From an uncultured Rhodospirillales bacterium (GTDB lineage: Bacteria > Pseudomonadota > Alphaproteobacteria > ATCC43930 > CGMCC-115725), in NCBI GenBank assembly GCA_903828515.1, contig CAIKMD010000006.1, positions 62,001 to 126,000 of the forward strand: a stretch of 64,000 nt of DNA, given 5' to 3'. Position numbers and translations under genes: made by a program. Below, one piece after another: positions 20,674 to 30,217 of the stretch (position 1 is the stretch's first letter; every line of letters begins with the position of its first letter). The notes below the pieces were generated by a model. That model made no database searches. It worked only from the letters and a program-made list of their open reading frames with translations, and was not told the DNA's origin.

Positions 20674-22386
20674 ATGGACACGATCCGTCAACAGACCAAG
20701 CTCGATCCCATCACCCTCGAAGTGCTGCGCTTCGGCGTCGTCTCGATCACCGATCAGATCGACGCCAACATCACCCGTACCGCGTTCAGCCCCTATGTCT
20801 ACGAGTACAAGGATTTCGCGGTCGGGCTCGTCGATGTCGACGGGCACCTTGTCGCGCAATCGACCGGCGGCATGCCGCCTTTCGTCGCCGATTCGGTCGG
20901 CACCGCGGTGCGCGACGGGTTGAAGATTTACGGGCGCGAACGGCTTTTCGAGGGCGACGTCGTCGTCTGCAATCACTCGGCGGTGCAGGGCCAGCATCTC
21001 AACAACACGGTGATGTACACGCCGATCTTTGCCGGGTCGGGCGAGAAAACGCTGATCGGTTTCTTCGCGATCAACGTCCATTGGATCGATATCGGCGGCG
21101 TGGTCAGCGGGCACACCACCGACATCTTCATGGAAGGCTTGCAGCTCCGTTCGATCAAGCTGTGGTCGAAGGGCGAGCCGATCGAGGAAGTCTATCGCAT
21201 CATCGAAAACAACACGCGCCAGCCGGTCGATCTGATGGGCGATATCTCGGCCCAGCTCGCGGGGTGCCTGCTCGGGCGCGATCTCACCATCGCGCTGGCC
21301 AACCGCTATGGCGTCGATACGTTCCTGACGGCGATCGGCATCATCCTCGATCAGAGCGAGGCGGCGTCGCGCGCCGCGATCCGCGCGATGCCTGATGGCG
21401 TCTATTCGGCCGAGACCTTCCTCGACAACGACACGGTTACCGATGTGCCGGTGCCGATCCGCTGCAAGGTCATTGTCGCCGGCGACGAACTGACGATCGA
21501 TTTCACCGACATTGCCGAGGAGGCAGCCGGCAACATCAATTCAGGCTATTTCGGCGGCGGCATGACCGCGGCGCGCTGCGCCTTCAAATACCTCGTGATG
21601 CCGCGCGAGCCCGCCAACGAGGGCGTCTATCGCCCGCTCAAGCTGATCCTGCCCGAGGGCAAGATCATCAGCGCGCGGCCCGGTTCGCCAATGGGCGGCT
21701 ATCCGTTCCCGCTGCCGAGCGTGATGGATTGCGTCATCCACGCGCTCGAACGCGCCGTGCCGGACCAGGTCACCGGCGCGCATTTCGGAACCCATTCGGG
21801 CTTCATGGTGCATGGCCGCCGCGCTGACGGCAGTCGCTTCCTGGGGCACGACAGCGGCCATGGCGGCTGGGGCGCCGGTTCGACCAATGACGGCGCGGGG
21901 CCCTTCCGCACCATGGCGCACGGCGACACGCGATTGATCCCGATGGAATTGCAGGAGACCATCCTGCCGTTCCGGGTCGACTCGCTTGAGTTGCGCGCGG
22001 ACTCGGGCGGCGCCGGCAAGTTCCGCGGCGGGCTGGGCTTCCGCAAGAAATACGTGATCCTCGCGCCGTGCCTGCTGCAGACGAACGTCGATCGCACCAA
22101 GTTTCCGCCCTGGGGCGTCCAGGGCGGCAAAGAGGCAAAGGCCGGTCGCGTCACGCTCTATAAGACCGACGGCACCACCGAGGTCATTTCGAAGGTGAAG
22201 AACTACAAGCTCGTCCCCGGCGACGTCGTCGTGCTCGAAACCGGCGGCGGCGGCGGTTGGGGTGCGCCGTCGGATCGCTCGCTTGAGTCGATCCGCCGCG
22301 ATCTGACGCGGGGATATATCACCCCGGAAGGTGCTGAACTCGATTACGGCGTGCGGATCACCGCCGGCGAGGTCGTCCGAAAATAA
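20674..22386 (+). CDS. hyuB: Hydantoinase/oxoprolinase, HyuB-type subunit
   Basis: 570 residues from the ATG at 20674 (GAGGGGAAG ribosome site, 11 bp after hyuA). Hydantoinase_B motifs: KLDPITLEVLRFGVVSITDQ at the N terminus, GGxG runs (SGGAGKFRGGLGF, TGGGGGWGAPSDR) at the C terminus. Forms the catalytic pair with the preceding HyuA. It is one of two HyuB proteins in this window. Confidence 0.9.
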   Translation: MDTIRQQTKLDPITLEVLRFGVVSITDQIDANITRTAFSPYVYEYKDFAVGLVDVDGHLVAQSTGGMPPFVADSVGTAVRDGLKIYGRERLFEGDVVVCNHSAVQGQHLNNTVMYTPIFAGSGEKTLIGFFAINVHWIDIGGVVSGHTTDIFMEGLQLRSIKLWSKGEPIEEVYRIIENNTRQPVDLMGDISAQLAGCLLGRDLTIALANRYGVDTFLTAIGIILDQSEAASRAAIRAMPDGVYSAETFLDNDTVTDVPVPIRCKVIVAGDELTIDFTDIAEEAAGNINSGYFGGGMTAARCAFKYLVMPREPANEGVYRPLKLILPEGKIISARPGSPMGGYPFPLPSVMDCVIHALERAVPDQVTGAHFGTHSGFMVHGRRADGSRFLGHDSGHGGWGAGSTNDGAGPFRTMAHGDTRLIPMELQETILPFRVDSLELRADSGGAGKFRGGLGFRKKYVILAPCLLQTNVDRTKFPPWGVQGGKEAKAGRVTLYKTDGTTEVISKVKNYKLVPGDVVVLETGGGGGWGAPSDRSLESIRRDLTRGYITPEGAELDYGVRITAGEVVRK

Positions 22387-22517
22387 GGTGGGATACCGCC
22401 CGAAATTCGGGGCATAGGAGCCGGTTAAGACGAATTAAGGATAATCCTTACTCAGATTACCTGATTCCGTGATTTTCCTTACTGGCGGGTGAGATCACGC
22501 GAACAAAGACCCGGCTT

Positions 22518-22558
22518 GTCATCCTCAGTCCCGGCAAGGATGACGGCCCTTGCCGGGA
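22518..22558. repeat. REP-like palindromic element between convergent genes, two overlapping stem-loops
   Basis: TCCCGGCAAGG and CCTTGCCGGGA form a perfect 11-bp stem with an 8-nt loop at 22529-22558. GTCATCCT and AGGATGAC form a second, 8-bp stem at 22518-22544. The two share bases, so only one can form at a time. There is no long T run. The form suggests an intergenic repeat that may also stop transcription from both sides. Confidence 0.55.
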
Positions 22559-22571
22559 GTCGGAATTTTCC

Positions 22572-23591
22572 TTACTTCGTTTTCTTCTTCGCCTTGGTTT
22601 TTCCCTTCGCCGCGGGCGCTTCGATGTAGTGGGTCTTGTGGCCCGAGGTCGTCTTGTAATCGCGCTGCGATGCGGCGGGCAGGTACTTCTTCTCGATCGC
22701 GACGATCTTGTCGTAGCCGATGATCTTCTTGATGTCGGGGCGGCCATAAGGATTCTTGGCGACTCGGCGTTCCCAATCGACGATCGCGGCCTGTCCGCGC
22801 GCATGGAAGTCGGACATGACTTCCCACGAGGCCTGCAAACCGGCGACCGCCGCCATCACCGGATAGAGCGCGATGTTGATGCCGGTCCGCGCGTATTCGG
22901 CCCAGCTCGGCGGCGCGGTCTCGCCGCCCCAGATGACCAGCACGGGGCCGGGGATTTCCTTGGCCGCGCGCCGTGCCTGGGCCAATGACTGAATCGAGTT
23001 GAGCCAGATCAGGTCGGCGCCACCATCCTTCACATAAGCGATGCAGCGTTTGAGCGTGTCGTTGAAGTCCGAACCCTCGGCGCCGATGCCGTCGCAGCGC
23101 GCGCAAATGACAAAGGACGGATCGATCTCGTCGCGCGCGGCGACCGCCGCGCGGATCTTGCCGACCGCTTCATCGACGGAAATCAGACGACGTCCGGCAG
23201 CGGTGCCGGATTTTTTCGGGGCTTCCTGGTCCTCGATCTGCATCGCGGCGACTCCGGAGCGAACGATCTCCTGAACGGCAAAGTGCACGTTCACCGCGTT
23301 GCCGTAGCCGGTGTCAGCGTCGACCAGGATCGGAATGTTCGTATGCGCCGCCATGTGTCGGCAATGATCGACCATGTCGCGCAGGCCGATGATCCCGTTA
23401 TCCGGCACGCCATAGAGGAAATGCGAGAGCTGCGAGCCGGGCAGGAAGAACGTCTTGAAGCCGATCTGCTCGGCGAGCATCGCATAGAACGGCGAGAAGC
23501 CGCCCGGCATCGGGGTGAACGTTCCGGGTTTCAGCAGCTTGCGGAACTGGAGCCGCTTCTTCGTTGCCTCGTCGCCTTTGCCGCGCGCCAT
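22572..23591 (-). CDS. Isocitrate lyase/PEP mutase superfamily protein with altered catalytic loop
   Basis: 339 residues. Superfamily barrel with metal/oxyanion motif LVDADTGYGN and IEDQ. Lyases of this family carry K(K/R)CGH in the gating loop, with Cys as general acid; here it reads KKSGTAAGR, so both Cys and His are replaced, and the usual ARTD is ARCDG. Oxaloacetate decarboxylase, phosphonate and C-C lyase activities occur in the family; the loop argues against ordinary isocitrate or methylisocitrate lyase. The C terminus is a Lys-rich tail (KGKTKAKKKTK). Confidence 0.85.
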   Translation of the reverse strand: MARGKGDEATKKRLQFRKLLKPGTFTPMPGGFSPFYAMLAEQIGFKTFFLPGSQLSHFLYGVPDNGIIGLRDMVDHCRHMAAHTNIPILVDADTGYGNAVNVHFAVQEIVRSGVAAMQIEDQEAPKKSGTAAGRRLISVDEAVGKIRAAVAARDEIDPSFVICARCDGIGAEGSDFNDTLKRCIAYVKDGGADLIWLNSIQSLAQARRAAKEIPGPVLVIWGGETAPPSWAEYARTGINIALYPVMAAVAGLQASWEVMSDFHARGQAAIVDWERRVAKNPYGRPDIKKIIGYDKIVAIEKKYLPAASQRDYKTTSGHKTHYIEAPAAKGKTKAKKKTK

Positions 23592-23679
23592 CGTCGTTCT
23601 CTCCGTCGTGTTGAAAGTGAATCGTCGACTTCGGCGACGAAAACGCCTCTGCCGAAGGGGTTTGTGAAATCGCGGCCGC

Positions 23680-24657
23680 TTAGGACAGATAACCGCGCTG
23701 GCGCCAATAGGCTTCGGCCGCCTTGTGCAGCGGAATGTCCTGCGGCGTGTCGGGTGCCTCGCGGCACATCCGTTCGATCGGCAATGGGCCTTCGCCCTGC
23801 CACGGAATATTGTCTTTGCGCGCGTCGAGCGCGGCGCACACGATGGTGACGAATTCGTCGCTGGCGTCCTCGCGGACGAAAACCGGCCAGCCGCTGAAAT
23901 CGATGGTAAGAATGTCGCTCGTGAGTTTCGGCGACGATTCCTTTTTGATCCAGGATCGGCGATAGCCCATGGCTTCGAGTTTGACGACGGTCGACTCGGC
24001 CAAGGGCAGGGCAGTCATGCCGGCATCGAGCGCCTGGGTCAGCCAGACGTCGCAGGCTTCGTCGAACACGGCGTTGATCTCGCCGCGCGCCAGGGCCTTG
24101 AATTTCGGGCCGTTGGGGAAGGGAAGATTGCCCTCGCGCCGAACCTCGCCGCCCCAGGTCGCGATATCGTCGAGCGCGAAGCCCGCCGCCTTCGCGATGT
24201 CGTTGACCATCAGGTGAATCGAATGATCGAGCTGGGCCCGCATGGAAAGGCGCAAGGGATACCGCTTTTCGGCGATCTCCTCGAAAGTCTTGAGACCCGT
24301 GTCGCTTTTGACCGCGAAGAGGAACTGATCGACCGACGGAATGACGGTGATCGCGCGCAGCGCGTGCGGTTCCGTGTAAATGCTCTTGCCGCGATAGGCC
24401 AAGGCCAATGCCGTCGATGGGTTGACGATGGCGAGATCGGCTTCGCGCGCGATCACCGCGTCGATTCCCTCAACCGTGCTCGAGGCAAAGAGGCAGAGCG
24501 GAAATTCCTTTTCGCCCTGATTGCGCACCAGCACTTTCACCTGGCCGAATTGGCGCGTCGGGCCGGTGCCCGCCATGGCCGAGGCGATTTCGAGCACCAG
24601 GCGCGATCTTGTGGTGATCGGGCTCGCCATCTCGGTCGGGTTCGGGGGCATGGCCAT
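23680..24657 (-). CDS. TAXI-type (TRAP-associated) solute-binding-fold protein without signal peptide
   Basis: 325 residues similar to TAXI-family receptors: LVLEIASAMAG near the N terminus, IVNPSTALALAYRG, and TFEEIAEKRYPLRLSMR. TAXI proteins are normally exported, but this one begins MAMPPNPTEMASPITTRSR with no hydrophobic leader. The start is well supported by AGGAGG (minus strand, 24673-24668) 10 nt before the ATG, so the lack of a signal peptide is not a start error. It may work in the cytosol, as a sensor or enzyme of the NMT1-like fold. No TRAP membrane genes are nearby. Confidence 0.75.
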   Translation of the reverse strand: MAMPPNPTEMASPITTRSRLVLEIASAMAGTGPTRQFGQVKVLVRNQGEKEFPLCLFASSTVEGIDAVIAREADLAIVNPSTALALAYRGKSIYTEPHALRAITVIPSVDQFLFAVKSDTGLKTFEEIAEKRYPLRLSMRAQLDHSIHLMVNDIAKAAGFALDDIATWGGEVRREGNLPFPNGPKFKALARGEINAVFDEACDVWLTQALDAGMTALPLAESTVVKLEAMGYRRSWIKKESSPKLTSDILTIDFSGWPVFVREDASDEFVTIVCAALDARKDNIPWQGEGPLPIERMCREAPDTPQDIPLHKAAEAYWRQRGYLS

Positions 24658-24823
24658 GGGCGGTGATCCTCCTGACGATTTTCTTATCGATGATTGAAGG
24701 TGGGCGACCTTATTTCCCCGCCGCGATTACAGCAAGCATCGCGGTCGTTTCGGCGGTTGCAGCGGTTTCATCCGCGACGATCCATCGCTATGATGCGGCC
24801 TTTCGCGACGAAGGGAAAATCTC

Positions 24824-25759
24824 ATGCTGAAACGTTGGGCTTTTGTGCTGTCGGCCCTGTTCCTGCTTTCGGCCGGTACGGTGCCATCGGCTTTTGCCCA
24901 GGCGCCGATGAAGCTCACCCTGGCGCATGGTATCGCTTCCGATTTCCTGGTCGCGTTGGTCGCCAAGGATAAGGGCATTTTCGAAAAACACGGCCTCGAC
25001 GTGACGTTGAGCGTGATCACCAACGGCGCGCTCGCGCCGCAGGCGTTGGTCTCCGGCTCGGTCCAGATCACCTTCGTTTCCGGGCCTTTGCTGATGCTCG
25101 GCGAGGATGGCGGTCTCGATCTCGTGGTCGTCTCGGGCATGTCGCGCATTCAAAAGGTCAATCCGCACTCCTCGCTGATCACCAAAGAGGGCGTGTCGGT
25201 GACGAAGGCGTCGGACCTGATCGGCAAACGGGTCGCGGTACCGGGCATCAATTCGTCGCTCGATCTGGTATTCAAGAAATGGCTGCTCGACAGCGGCGTG
25301 CGCCTCGATCAGGTGACCTCGGTCGAATTGCCCTTCGCGCAAATGGGCGATGCGCTCAAGAGCGGCCAGATCGATGCCGCCTTCCCGGTCGAGCCGATGC
25401 TGGCGCGCATGCTGGCGGGCGGTGGGCTGGCGCGCTCGGTCGACATCCAGTCGACGGTCAATCCGGATTTCGCCGCGTCGTTCTGGTCGTCGACGCGCGA
25501 ATGGGCAACGGCGAACCCCAAGGCCGTCGCGGCGTTCCGCGATGCGATGGCCGAGGCGCTGGTCTTCATCCGCGATAACCCGCAGGACGCCAAGGCGATC
25601 GAACTCGCGCATCTGAAGTTCAACGATCCGAACTGGCCGACGTTTTCGCTGCACGTGTCGCCGGCGGATTTGCAGTTCTGGAGCGCTGTCTGCCTGCAGC
25701 TCAAGCAAATCCACAAACCGATCAACGGCGCATCGCTGATCTTCGCCGGCACGCCGTAA
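24824..25759 (+). CDS. ABC transporter substrate-binding protein, NMT1/SsuA-type
   Basis: 311 residues with a signal peptide ending PSAFAQAP and an NMT1-type fold: KLTLAHGIASDFLVALVAKDKGIFEKHGLDV at the start of the mature protein, and SLDLVFKKWLLDSG. The family binds sulfonates, nitrate, thiamine precursors and aromatic acids. No ATPase or permease lies beside it. Convergent with the next gene, 10 bp apart. Confidence 0.85.
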   Translation: MLKRWAFVLSALFLLSAGTVPSAFAQAPMKLTLAHGIASDFLVALVAKDKGIFEKHGLDVTLSVITNGALAPQALVSGSVQITFVSGPLLMLGEDGGLDLVVVSGMSRIQKVNPHSSLITKEGVSVTKASDLIGKRVAVPGINSSLDLVFKKWLLDSGVRLDQVTSVELPFAQMGDALKSGQIDAAFPVEPMLARMLAGGGLARSVDIQSTVNPDFAASFWSSTREWATANPKAVAAFRDAMAEALVFIRDNPQDAKAIELAHLKFNDPNWPTFSLHVSPADLQFWSAVCLQLKQIHKPINGASLIFAGTP

Positions 25760-25769
25760 CGACGCGGCG

Positions 25770-26747
25770 TCAGCCCAGCGCCAGCGTCTCCGGCGCGAAC
25801 AATTCCTCGACCGCGAGCCGGCGCGGTGACAGATGCTGCTCGAACGACCAGCGCGTCGCCGCCTCGAGGGTCGCGCGGTTCCGTTCGAGCCCATAGGGCC
25901 AGAAATCGTCGCCCATCGCCGCGCGCGTCGCGGCGAGTTCGGGCCCCAGCCAGGGCACCATCGCCTTGACCGCGCCGCCGTCGCCGTCGAGATCGGCCAT
26001 GCACAAATCCTTCGCCGCCGCGAAGCCGCGATAGACGCGCTCCGCAATCGAAGGATCGCGTTCCAGCAGCTCGGTCTTGATCCCGATCGCATGCATGACC
26101 GGAAAGATTTTCGTCTTGCGGAAATAGGCCTGCTCGGCGGCGCGGTAATCGGGGAAGAGGCGCGCGACTCCCGGTGCGTTCATCGTCGACGGCGACGCGG
26201 CGGTGATGATGCCGTCGATCCCGCCCTCGGCAAGCAATTGCGACAGGCTTTTTCCCGCCGCCTGCTCGATGCGGATCGCTTTCGGCAAACCCAGATCCTG
26301 CATCAGCGCCTGCGCCGGATCTTCCAATCCGCCATTGACCCAGATGATGTCCTCGGCCTTCACGCCGTATTCGTCGGCGAGAATGCCACGCGCCGTCATC
26401 GCCGCGGTGATGCCGAAGAAGGGCACGCCGATGCGTTTGCCCTTCAGGTCGCCGCCCGATTTGATGCCGCGATCGGTGCGGATATAGATCGCCGAATGGC
26501 GGAACATCCGCGCCGGAAAGACCGGGATCGCGGTATAGGGGGTGGGCCCGCGCGACCGCTTCATCAGATAGGACGAGAGCGACTGCTCCATCACCTCGAA
26601 GGGCGGCGACTCGCCGGCCTTGAAGAAGAAATTATGCGGCGCATCGACGGTGAACTGGATCTCGCAGCCCTCGATGCCGATCCGGCCGTCGCGCAACGGA
26701 TTGACCCGGTCGTAATCCCAGCAGGCAATGCGCAGAAGCTGAGCCAA
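25770..26747 (-). CDS. 4,5-dihydroxyphthalate decarboxylase-like protein (periplasmic-binding fold, cytosolic)
   Basis: 325 residues beginning MAQLLRIACWDYDRVNPLRDG, with no signal peptide. The sequence (IPVFPARMFRHSAIYIRTDRGI, GKRIGVPFFGITAAMTARGIL) fits the 4,5-dihydroxyphthalate decarboxylase / Pht5-like group, which has the binding-protein fold but belongs to aromatic degradation. The real substrate is not known. Followed at 12 bp by an exported binding protein on the same strand. Confidence 0.72.
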   Translation of the reverse strand: MAQLLRIACWDYDRVNPLRDGRIGIEGCEIQFTVDAPHNFFFKAGESPPFEVMEQSLSSYLMKRSRGPTPYTAIPVFPARMFRHSAIYIRTDRGIKSGGDLKGKRIGVPFFGITAAMTARGILADEYGVKAEDIIWVNGGLEDPAQALMQDLGLPKAIRIEQAAGKSLSQLLAEGGIDGIITAASPSTMNAPGVARLFPDYRAAEQAYFRKTKIFPVMHAIGIKTELLERDPSIAERVYRGFAAAKDLCMADLDGDGGAVKAMVPWLGPELAATRAAMGDDFWPYGLERNRATLEAATRWSFEQHLSPRRLAVEELFAPETLALG

Positions 26748-26759
26748 TCCGATCTCCCG

Positions 26760-27899
26760 TCAGCGCAGCGACTTGCGGACTTCGGAGACGAAAGCGACGT
26801 CCTTGGCGAGCGCGGCGTCGTTCTCCTGTTCCTGCGGCGCGACATAACGCGCGCCGGGCACCGGCGTGCTGTCGGGCTCGGCGGATGACGCGACATCCAT
26901 CCGCCGCGAACTCTGCTCGGTTGCGGCGGCGAAGCCGTATTGCACATCCTTGGTCAGCAGCCAGTTGATGAAGAGGCGCGTCGCGTTCGGATGGGGCCGG
27001 TTCTTCACGACGAAGAACGTCGAGCCGCCGAGTGTGACATCGTTGAGTTCGGGCGTGTTGGCGAATTTCTTCAGGTCGATCGGCACGCCGGCCTTGATGT
27101 AAGGCTCCATCAGCGCATGGGAATTGCCGGGGCCCAGCCCCAGCCACGCGATGCCGCGCGCCAACGCCTCGATGATCTGGTTCTGCTCCACCATGAAGAC
27201 CGGCTGTTGCTCGGTGATGAATTTGCGGACGCCATCTTCGCCGAGGCGCCGAACCAGATAGAAGGTGAACTGCGCGCCGGGGCCGGGGACGCCCGGATCG
27301 TGCCAGTAGATTTTCCCCTTCAGCGTCGGGTCGAACAGAATCTGCAACCCGGCCTTGTCGACTTTTTCGCGCGGCAGTTTGAGCGCGTTATAGACCGGGC
27401 TCTTCAACGCGACGTTGGGCGAGAAGACGTATTTCTTGTCGTTATCGACGAAGACGCGATCCCAGCCGCCCCAAAGCTCGGGCTTGTTGATGTCGGGATC
27501 GCGCAATTCGGGCAGGACGGGGTCGAGGAACCCGTCCTTGTTCATTTCGAACCCGATATTCGATCCGGTCATCACCAGATCCCAGAGATATTTCTGCGCC
27601 TGGCGTTCGACCCGCATACGCGCGTTGATCTCGGCGCCCGATGTCGCCGTGATCGATAATTGAATCTTGGGATAGGCCTTGGCCCATTCGGCGGCGAGGA
27701 AGGTCCGCGCGGCTAGGTTCGGCTGCGAGAACAGGATCAGCGTGCCCTCCTTTTCGGCGGCAGCGATCATCTGCGCTTTTTCGGTCTTCCAATCCTGGGC
27801 ATGAGCGATGGTCAGCGGGAGCGCGGCAAGGGCCGCCACGATCAATGCGGGGCGCAGGCAACGCCAAACACGCGATGTGGCTGATGCACTATTTTTCAT
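26760..27899 (-). CDS. ABC transporter substrate-binding protein (iron(III)-type fold)
   Basis: 379 residues: signal peptide ending TIAHAQD, then the family-1 type mature start WKTEKAQMIAAAEKEGTLILFSQPN, and GKIYWHDPGVPGPG. Receptor for an unknown solute; it could use the fused permease at 16.8-18.6 kb. It lies directly upstream of the dihydroxyphthalate-decarboxylase-like gene on the same strand. Confidence 0.83.
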   Translation of the reverse strand: MKNSASATSRVWRCLRPALIVAALAALPLTIAHAQDWKTEKAQMIAAAEKEGTLILFSQPNLAARTFLAAEWAKAYPKIQLSITATSGAEINARMRVERQAQKYLWDLVMTGSNIGFEMNKDGFLDPVLPELRDPDINKPELWGGWDRVFVDNDKKYVFSPNVALKSPVYNALKLPREKVDKAGLQILFDPTLKGKIYWHDPGVPGPGAQFTFYLVRRLGEDGVRKFITEQQPVFMVEQNQIIEALARGIAWLGLGPGNSHALMEPYIKAGVPIDLKKFANTPELNDVTLGGSTFFVVKNRPHPNATRLFINWLLTKDVQYGFAAATEQSSRRMDVASSAEPDSTPVPGARYVAPQEQENDAALAKDVAFVSEVRKSLR

Positions 27900-27983
27900 G
27901 GTGTCCCTCCCGTTCGTCGCGCGCCGCGTTTTCGCGGACGCACTTTATATAAATGGTTCCGCCGCGCGCGTCGACCGCCGTGC

Positions 27984-29738
27984 CTAGGCGCGGCGCAGCG
28001 CCAACGTCTTGTCGCGATCGATTTTCATCGTGCCGGGATCGATCGCGACGCCGTAATCGCGCTCGGCGGCGACAAGGGACACGTAACCGTTGAGCACATC
28101 ATCGAGCACCGCGTCCGCCGCGCGCTCGCGCGGATTGCCGAGGCCGCCGCCGCCCGGCATTTCGACGACGAATGTGTCGCCGGATTCCATACGGACGGTT
28201 TCGAGCGGCTTCAGCGCGCGCTCGCGATTGGTGCCGGTGTTGATCGTGCCGCGCAGCGGCGCGGGACCGCCACCGCCGAGAATGCCCCAGCCGCCATACT
28301 TGAACTGATGGCCAAGCCGGAACGTCGTCGTGGCATTGCCGAGAAGTTCATATTCTTTGCGGTTGCCCATGCCGCCGCGATGAAGGCCGATGCCGGCGGA
28401 ATCCTCGACCCATTCGTAACGGCGAACGCGCACCGGGAACTCGGTCTCGATCACCTCGATCGGGGTGTTGGGCGTTACGTTGAGGAACCCGACCGTGCCC
28501 GACGAGCCATCATGTTCGGCTTTGGCGCCCTGGCCGACCGGAAAGAGTTCGTACTGTACAGCTTTGCGGCCGGTGCGGTTTTCGTCGTAGCCGATCGCGA
28601 TGGCGCCGATGCCGAGGCCGGGCGGCGCGATGGCGCGCGCCGGGTTGAACTTCGCGAGCGCACTGTTGCAGACGTTGTAGAGCACGTTGGCGAGACCGAA
28701 ATAACTGTTCACCGGCGCGGGCCAGCGCGGATTGGTGATCTTGCCTTCGGGATTGATGAAGTCGATCGGTCGGCGCAGCCCGTCATTGAACGGAATAGTC
28801 GGGTCGAGCATCGTGACCAGGGCCATCACCGCGGCAACGTGGCTTGCCTGCGGGCGCAGATTGGTCGGGCCTTTCACCTGATCGGCGGTCGCGCTGTAGT
28901 CGAAGGTGATGTCGCTGCCCTGCTTGGTCACCTTCACATGGATGCGCAGGGGCTTGTCGAGATCGACGCCGTCGTGATCGACCATCGCCTCGGCCTCGGA
29001 TTCGCCGTCAGGCCATGCCGCGATGCCGTCGCGCAGGCGTTTCTCCGACAGCGCCATGATCGCAGGGAACGCCGCCTTGATCGTCTCGGCGCCGTATTCC
29101 GCGCACAATGCCTTGACCTGTTCGGCGCCGACCAGCGTGCAGCCGACCTGCGCGCGCAGATCGCCCTCGATGATCTCGGGGATGCGGCAATTGTGCTTGA
29201 TGATCTCCAGGACCTCGGGGATCACGCCGTCCTTGGTCCAGAACTTCACCGCCGGCAGGATCAGGCCTTCGTGAAAGATTTCGCGCGACCCGGCGCCGGA
29301 CGAGCCGGGGACGAGGCCGCCGAGATCGGGCTTATGCGCGTGCGAGACGCTGAACCCGATGATCGCGCCATCGACGAAGATCGGCGTGACGATGATGACA
29401 TCGGGCACATGCAGCGTGCCGCCGAGATAGGGATCGTTCGAGATGAAGCAATCGCCGTCCCGCATCGCGTCGAGCGGATAGCGATCGAGGACGCTGCGCA
29501 CCGTGTAGTAATAGGAATAAAGGTGCAGCGGCCCGCCTGAACCCTCGACGCACAACCCGTCGGGCGCGCACAACGCACACGATCCGTCATGCGATTCGCG
29601 CAGGATGGTGGAGTAGCCGCTGTGGAACAGCAGGTGCTCCATCGTCGTCACCAGCTCCTGAAGCCGTGCGATGATGATCTCGAGCGTGATCGGGTCGAGC
29701 GTCCGGGTTCGGGCCGGTGGAGAGGTGTCGCTGCTCAT
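27984..29738 (-). CDS. hyuB: Second HyuB-type hydantoinase subunit, no adjacent HyuA
   Basis: 584 residues; LDPITLEIIIARLQELVTTMEH at the N terminus and the C-terminal Gly-rich segments (GGWGILGGGGPAPLRG, MPGGGGLGNPRERA) mark Hydantoinase_B. Its usual HyuA partner is absent on either side: one neighbour is a cytochrome c, the other a binding protein. It may pair with the HyuA at 18.6 kb or act in a different complex. Confidence 0.87.
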   Translation of the reverse strand: MSSDTSPPARTRTLDPITLEIIIARLQELVTTMEHLLFHSGYSTILRESHDGSCALCAPDGLCVEGSGGPLHLYSYYYTVRSVLDRYPLDAMRDGDCFISNDPYLGGTLHVPDVIIVTPIFVDGAIIGFSVSHAHKPDLGGLVPGSSGAGSREIFHEGLILPAVKFWTKDGVIPEVLEIIKHNCRIPEIIEGDLRAQVGCTLVGAEQVKALCAEYGAETIKAAFPAIMALSEKRLRDGIAAWPDGESEAEAMVDHDGVDLDKPLRIHVKVTKQGSDITFDYSATADQVKGPTNLRPQASHVAAVMALVTMLDPTIPFNDGLRRPIDFINPEGKITNPRWPAPVNSYFGLANVLYNVCNSALAKFNPARAIAPPGLGIGAIAIGYDENRTGRKAVQYELFPVGQGAKAEHDGSSGTVGFLNVTPNTPIEVIETEFPVRVRRYEWVEDSAGIGLHRGGMGNRKEYELLGNATTTFRLGHQFKYGGWGILGGGGPAPLRGTINTGTNRERALKPLETVRMESGDTFVVEMPGGGGLGNPRERAADAVLDDVLNGYVSLVAAERDYGVAIDPGTMKIDRDKTLALRRA

Positions 29739-29846
29739 GACGCAATCTCGATGGTGGTGGCGTGACGCGTGAATCGTCGGACGCTAGCACGGATCGCCGA
29801 TCGCGCGGCGACCCTCAACCGTTCGGGGAAACCCGAGATGTCGCGA

Positions 29847-30215
29847 TCACCGATTGAGGATCGGAATGTTTTCCGCGTTCGCCGCCGGACCCGACGACAG
29901 CGCCTGGATATAGGCGATGATGTCGCCGACATCCTTGTCGGGCAGGACCTGCGCCGTATAGGGCGGCATTTGCGCGGCGGGATTGCGGATCTGTTGCAGC
30001 ATCGCCTCGGGCGGCAATCCGTCATGCGCCAGGCGCGGGCCGGCGGGACCGCCGCCGGCGCCGGTCGTGCCGTGACAGGCATAGCAGCCATTGTTGAGGA
30101 ACAGTTCCTTGCCGCGCGCGGCGTCGCCCGATGCCGCGCTTTGTGCATTCGCCGCCGAGGCCGACGCCAATGCCGCGACAGCGAGGCCGAGGATCATCGC
30201 TTTCATCTGTGTCAT
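29847..30215 (-). CDS. Small periplasmic cytochrome c
   Basis: 122 residues with signal peptide (MKAMILGLAVAALASASAAN) and one haem-attachment motif CYACH at residues 44-48. A likely sixth ligand Met is in NPAAQMPPY. Class I monohaem cytochrome of the soluble electron-carrier type. It begins 2 nt after the stop of the Tat-exported thiamine-diphosphate enzyme, so the two are one operon and presumably meet in the periplasm. Confidence 0.9.
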   Translation of the reverse strand: MTQMKAMILGLAVAALASASAANAQSAASGDAARGKELFLNNGCYACHGTTGAGGGPAGPRLAHDGLPPEAMLQQIRNPAAQMPPYTAQVLPDKDVGDIIAYIQALSSGPAANAENIPILNR

Positions 30216-30217
30216 GC

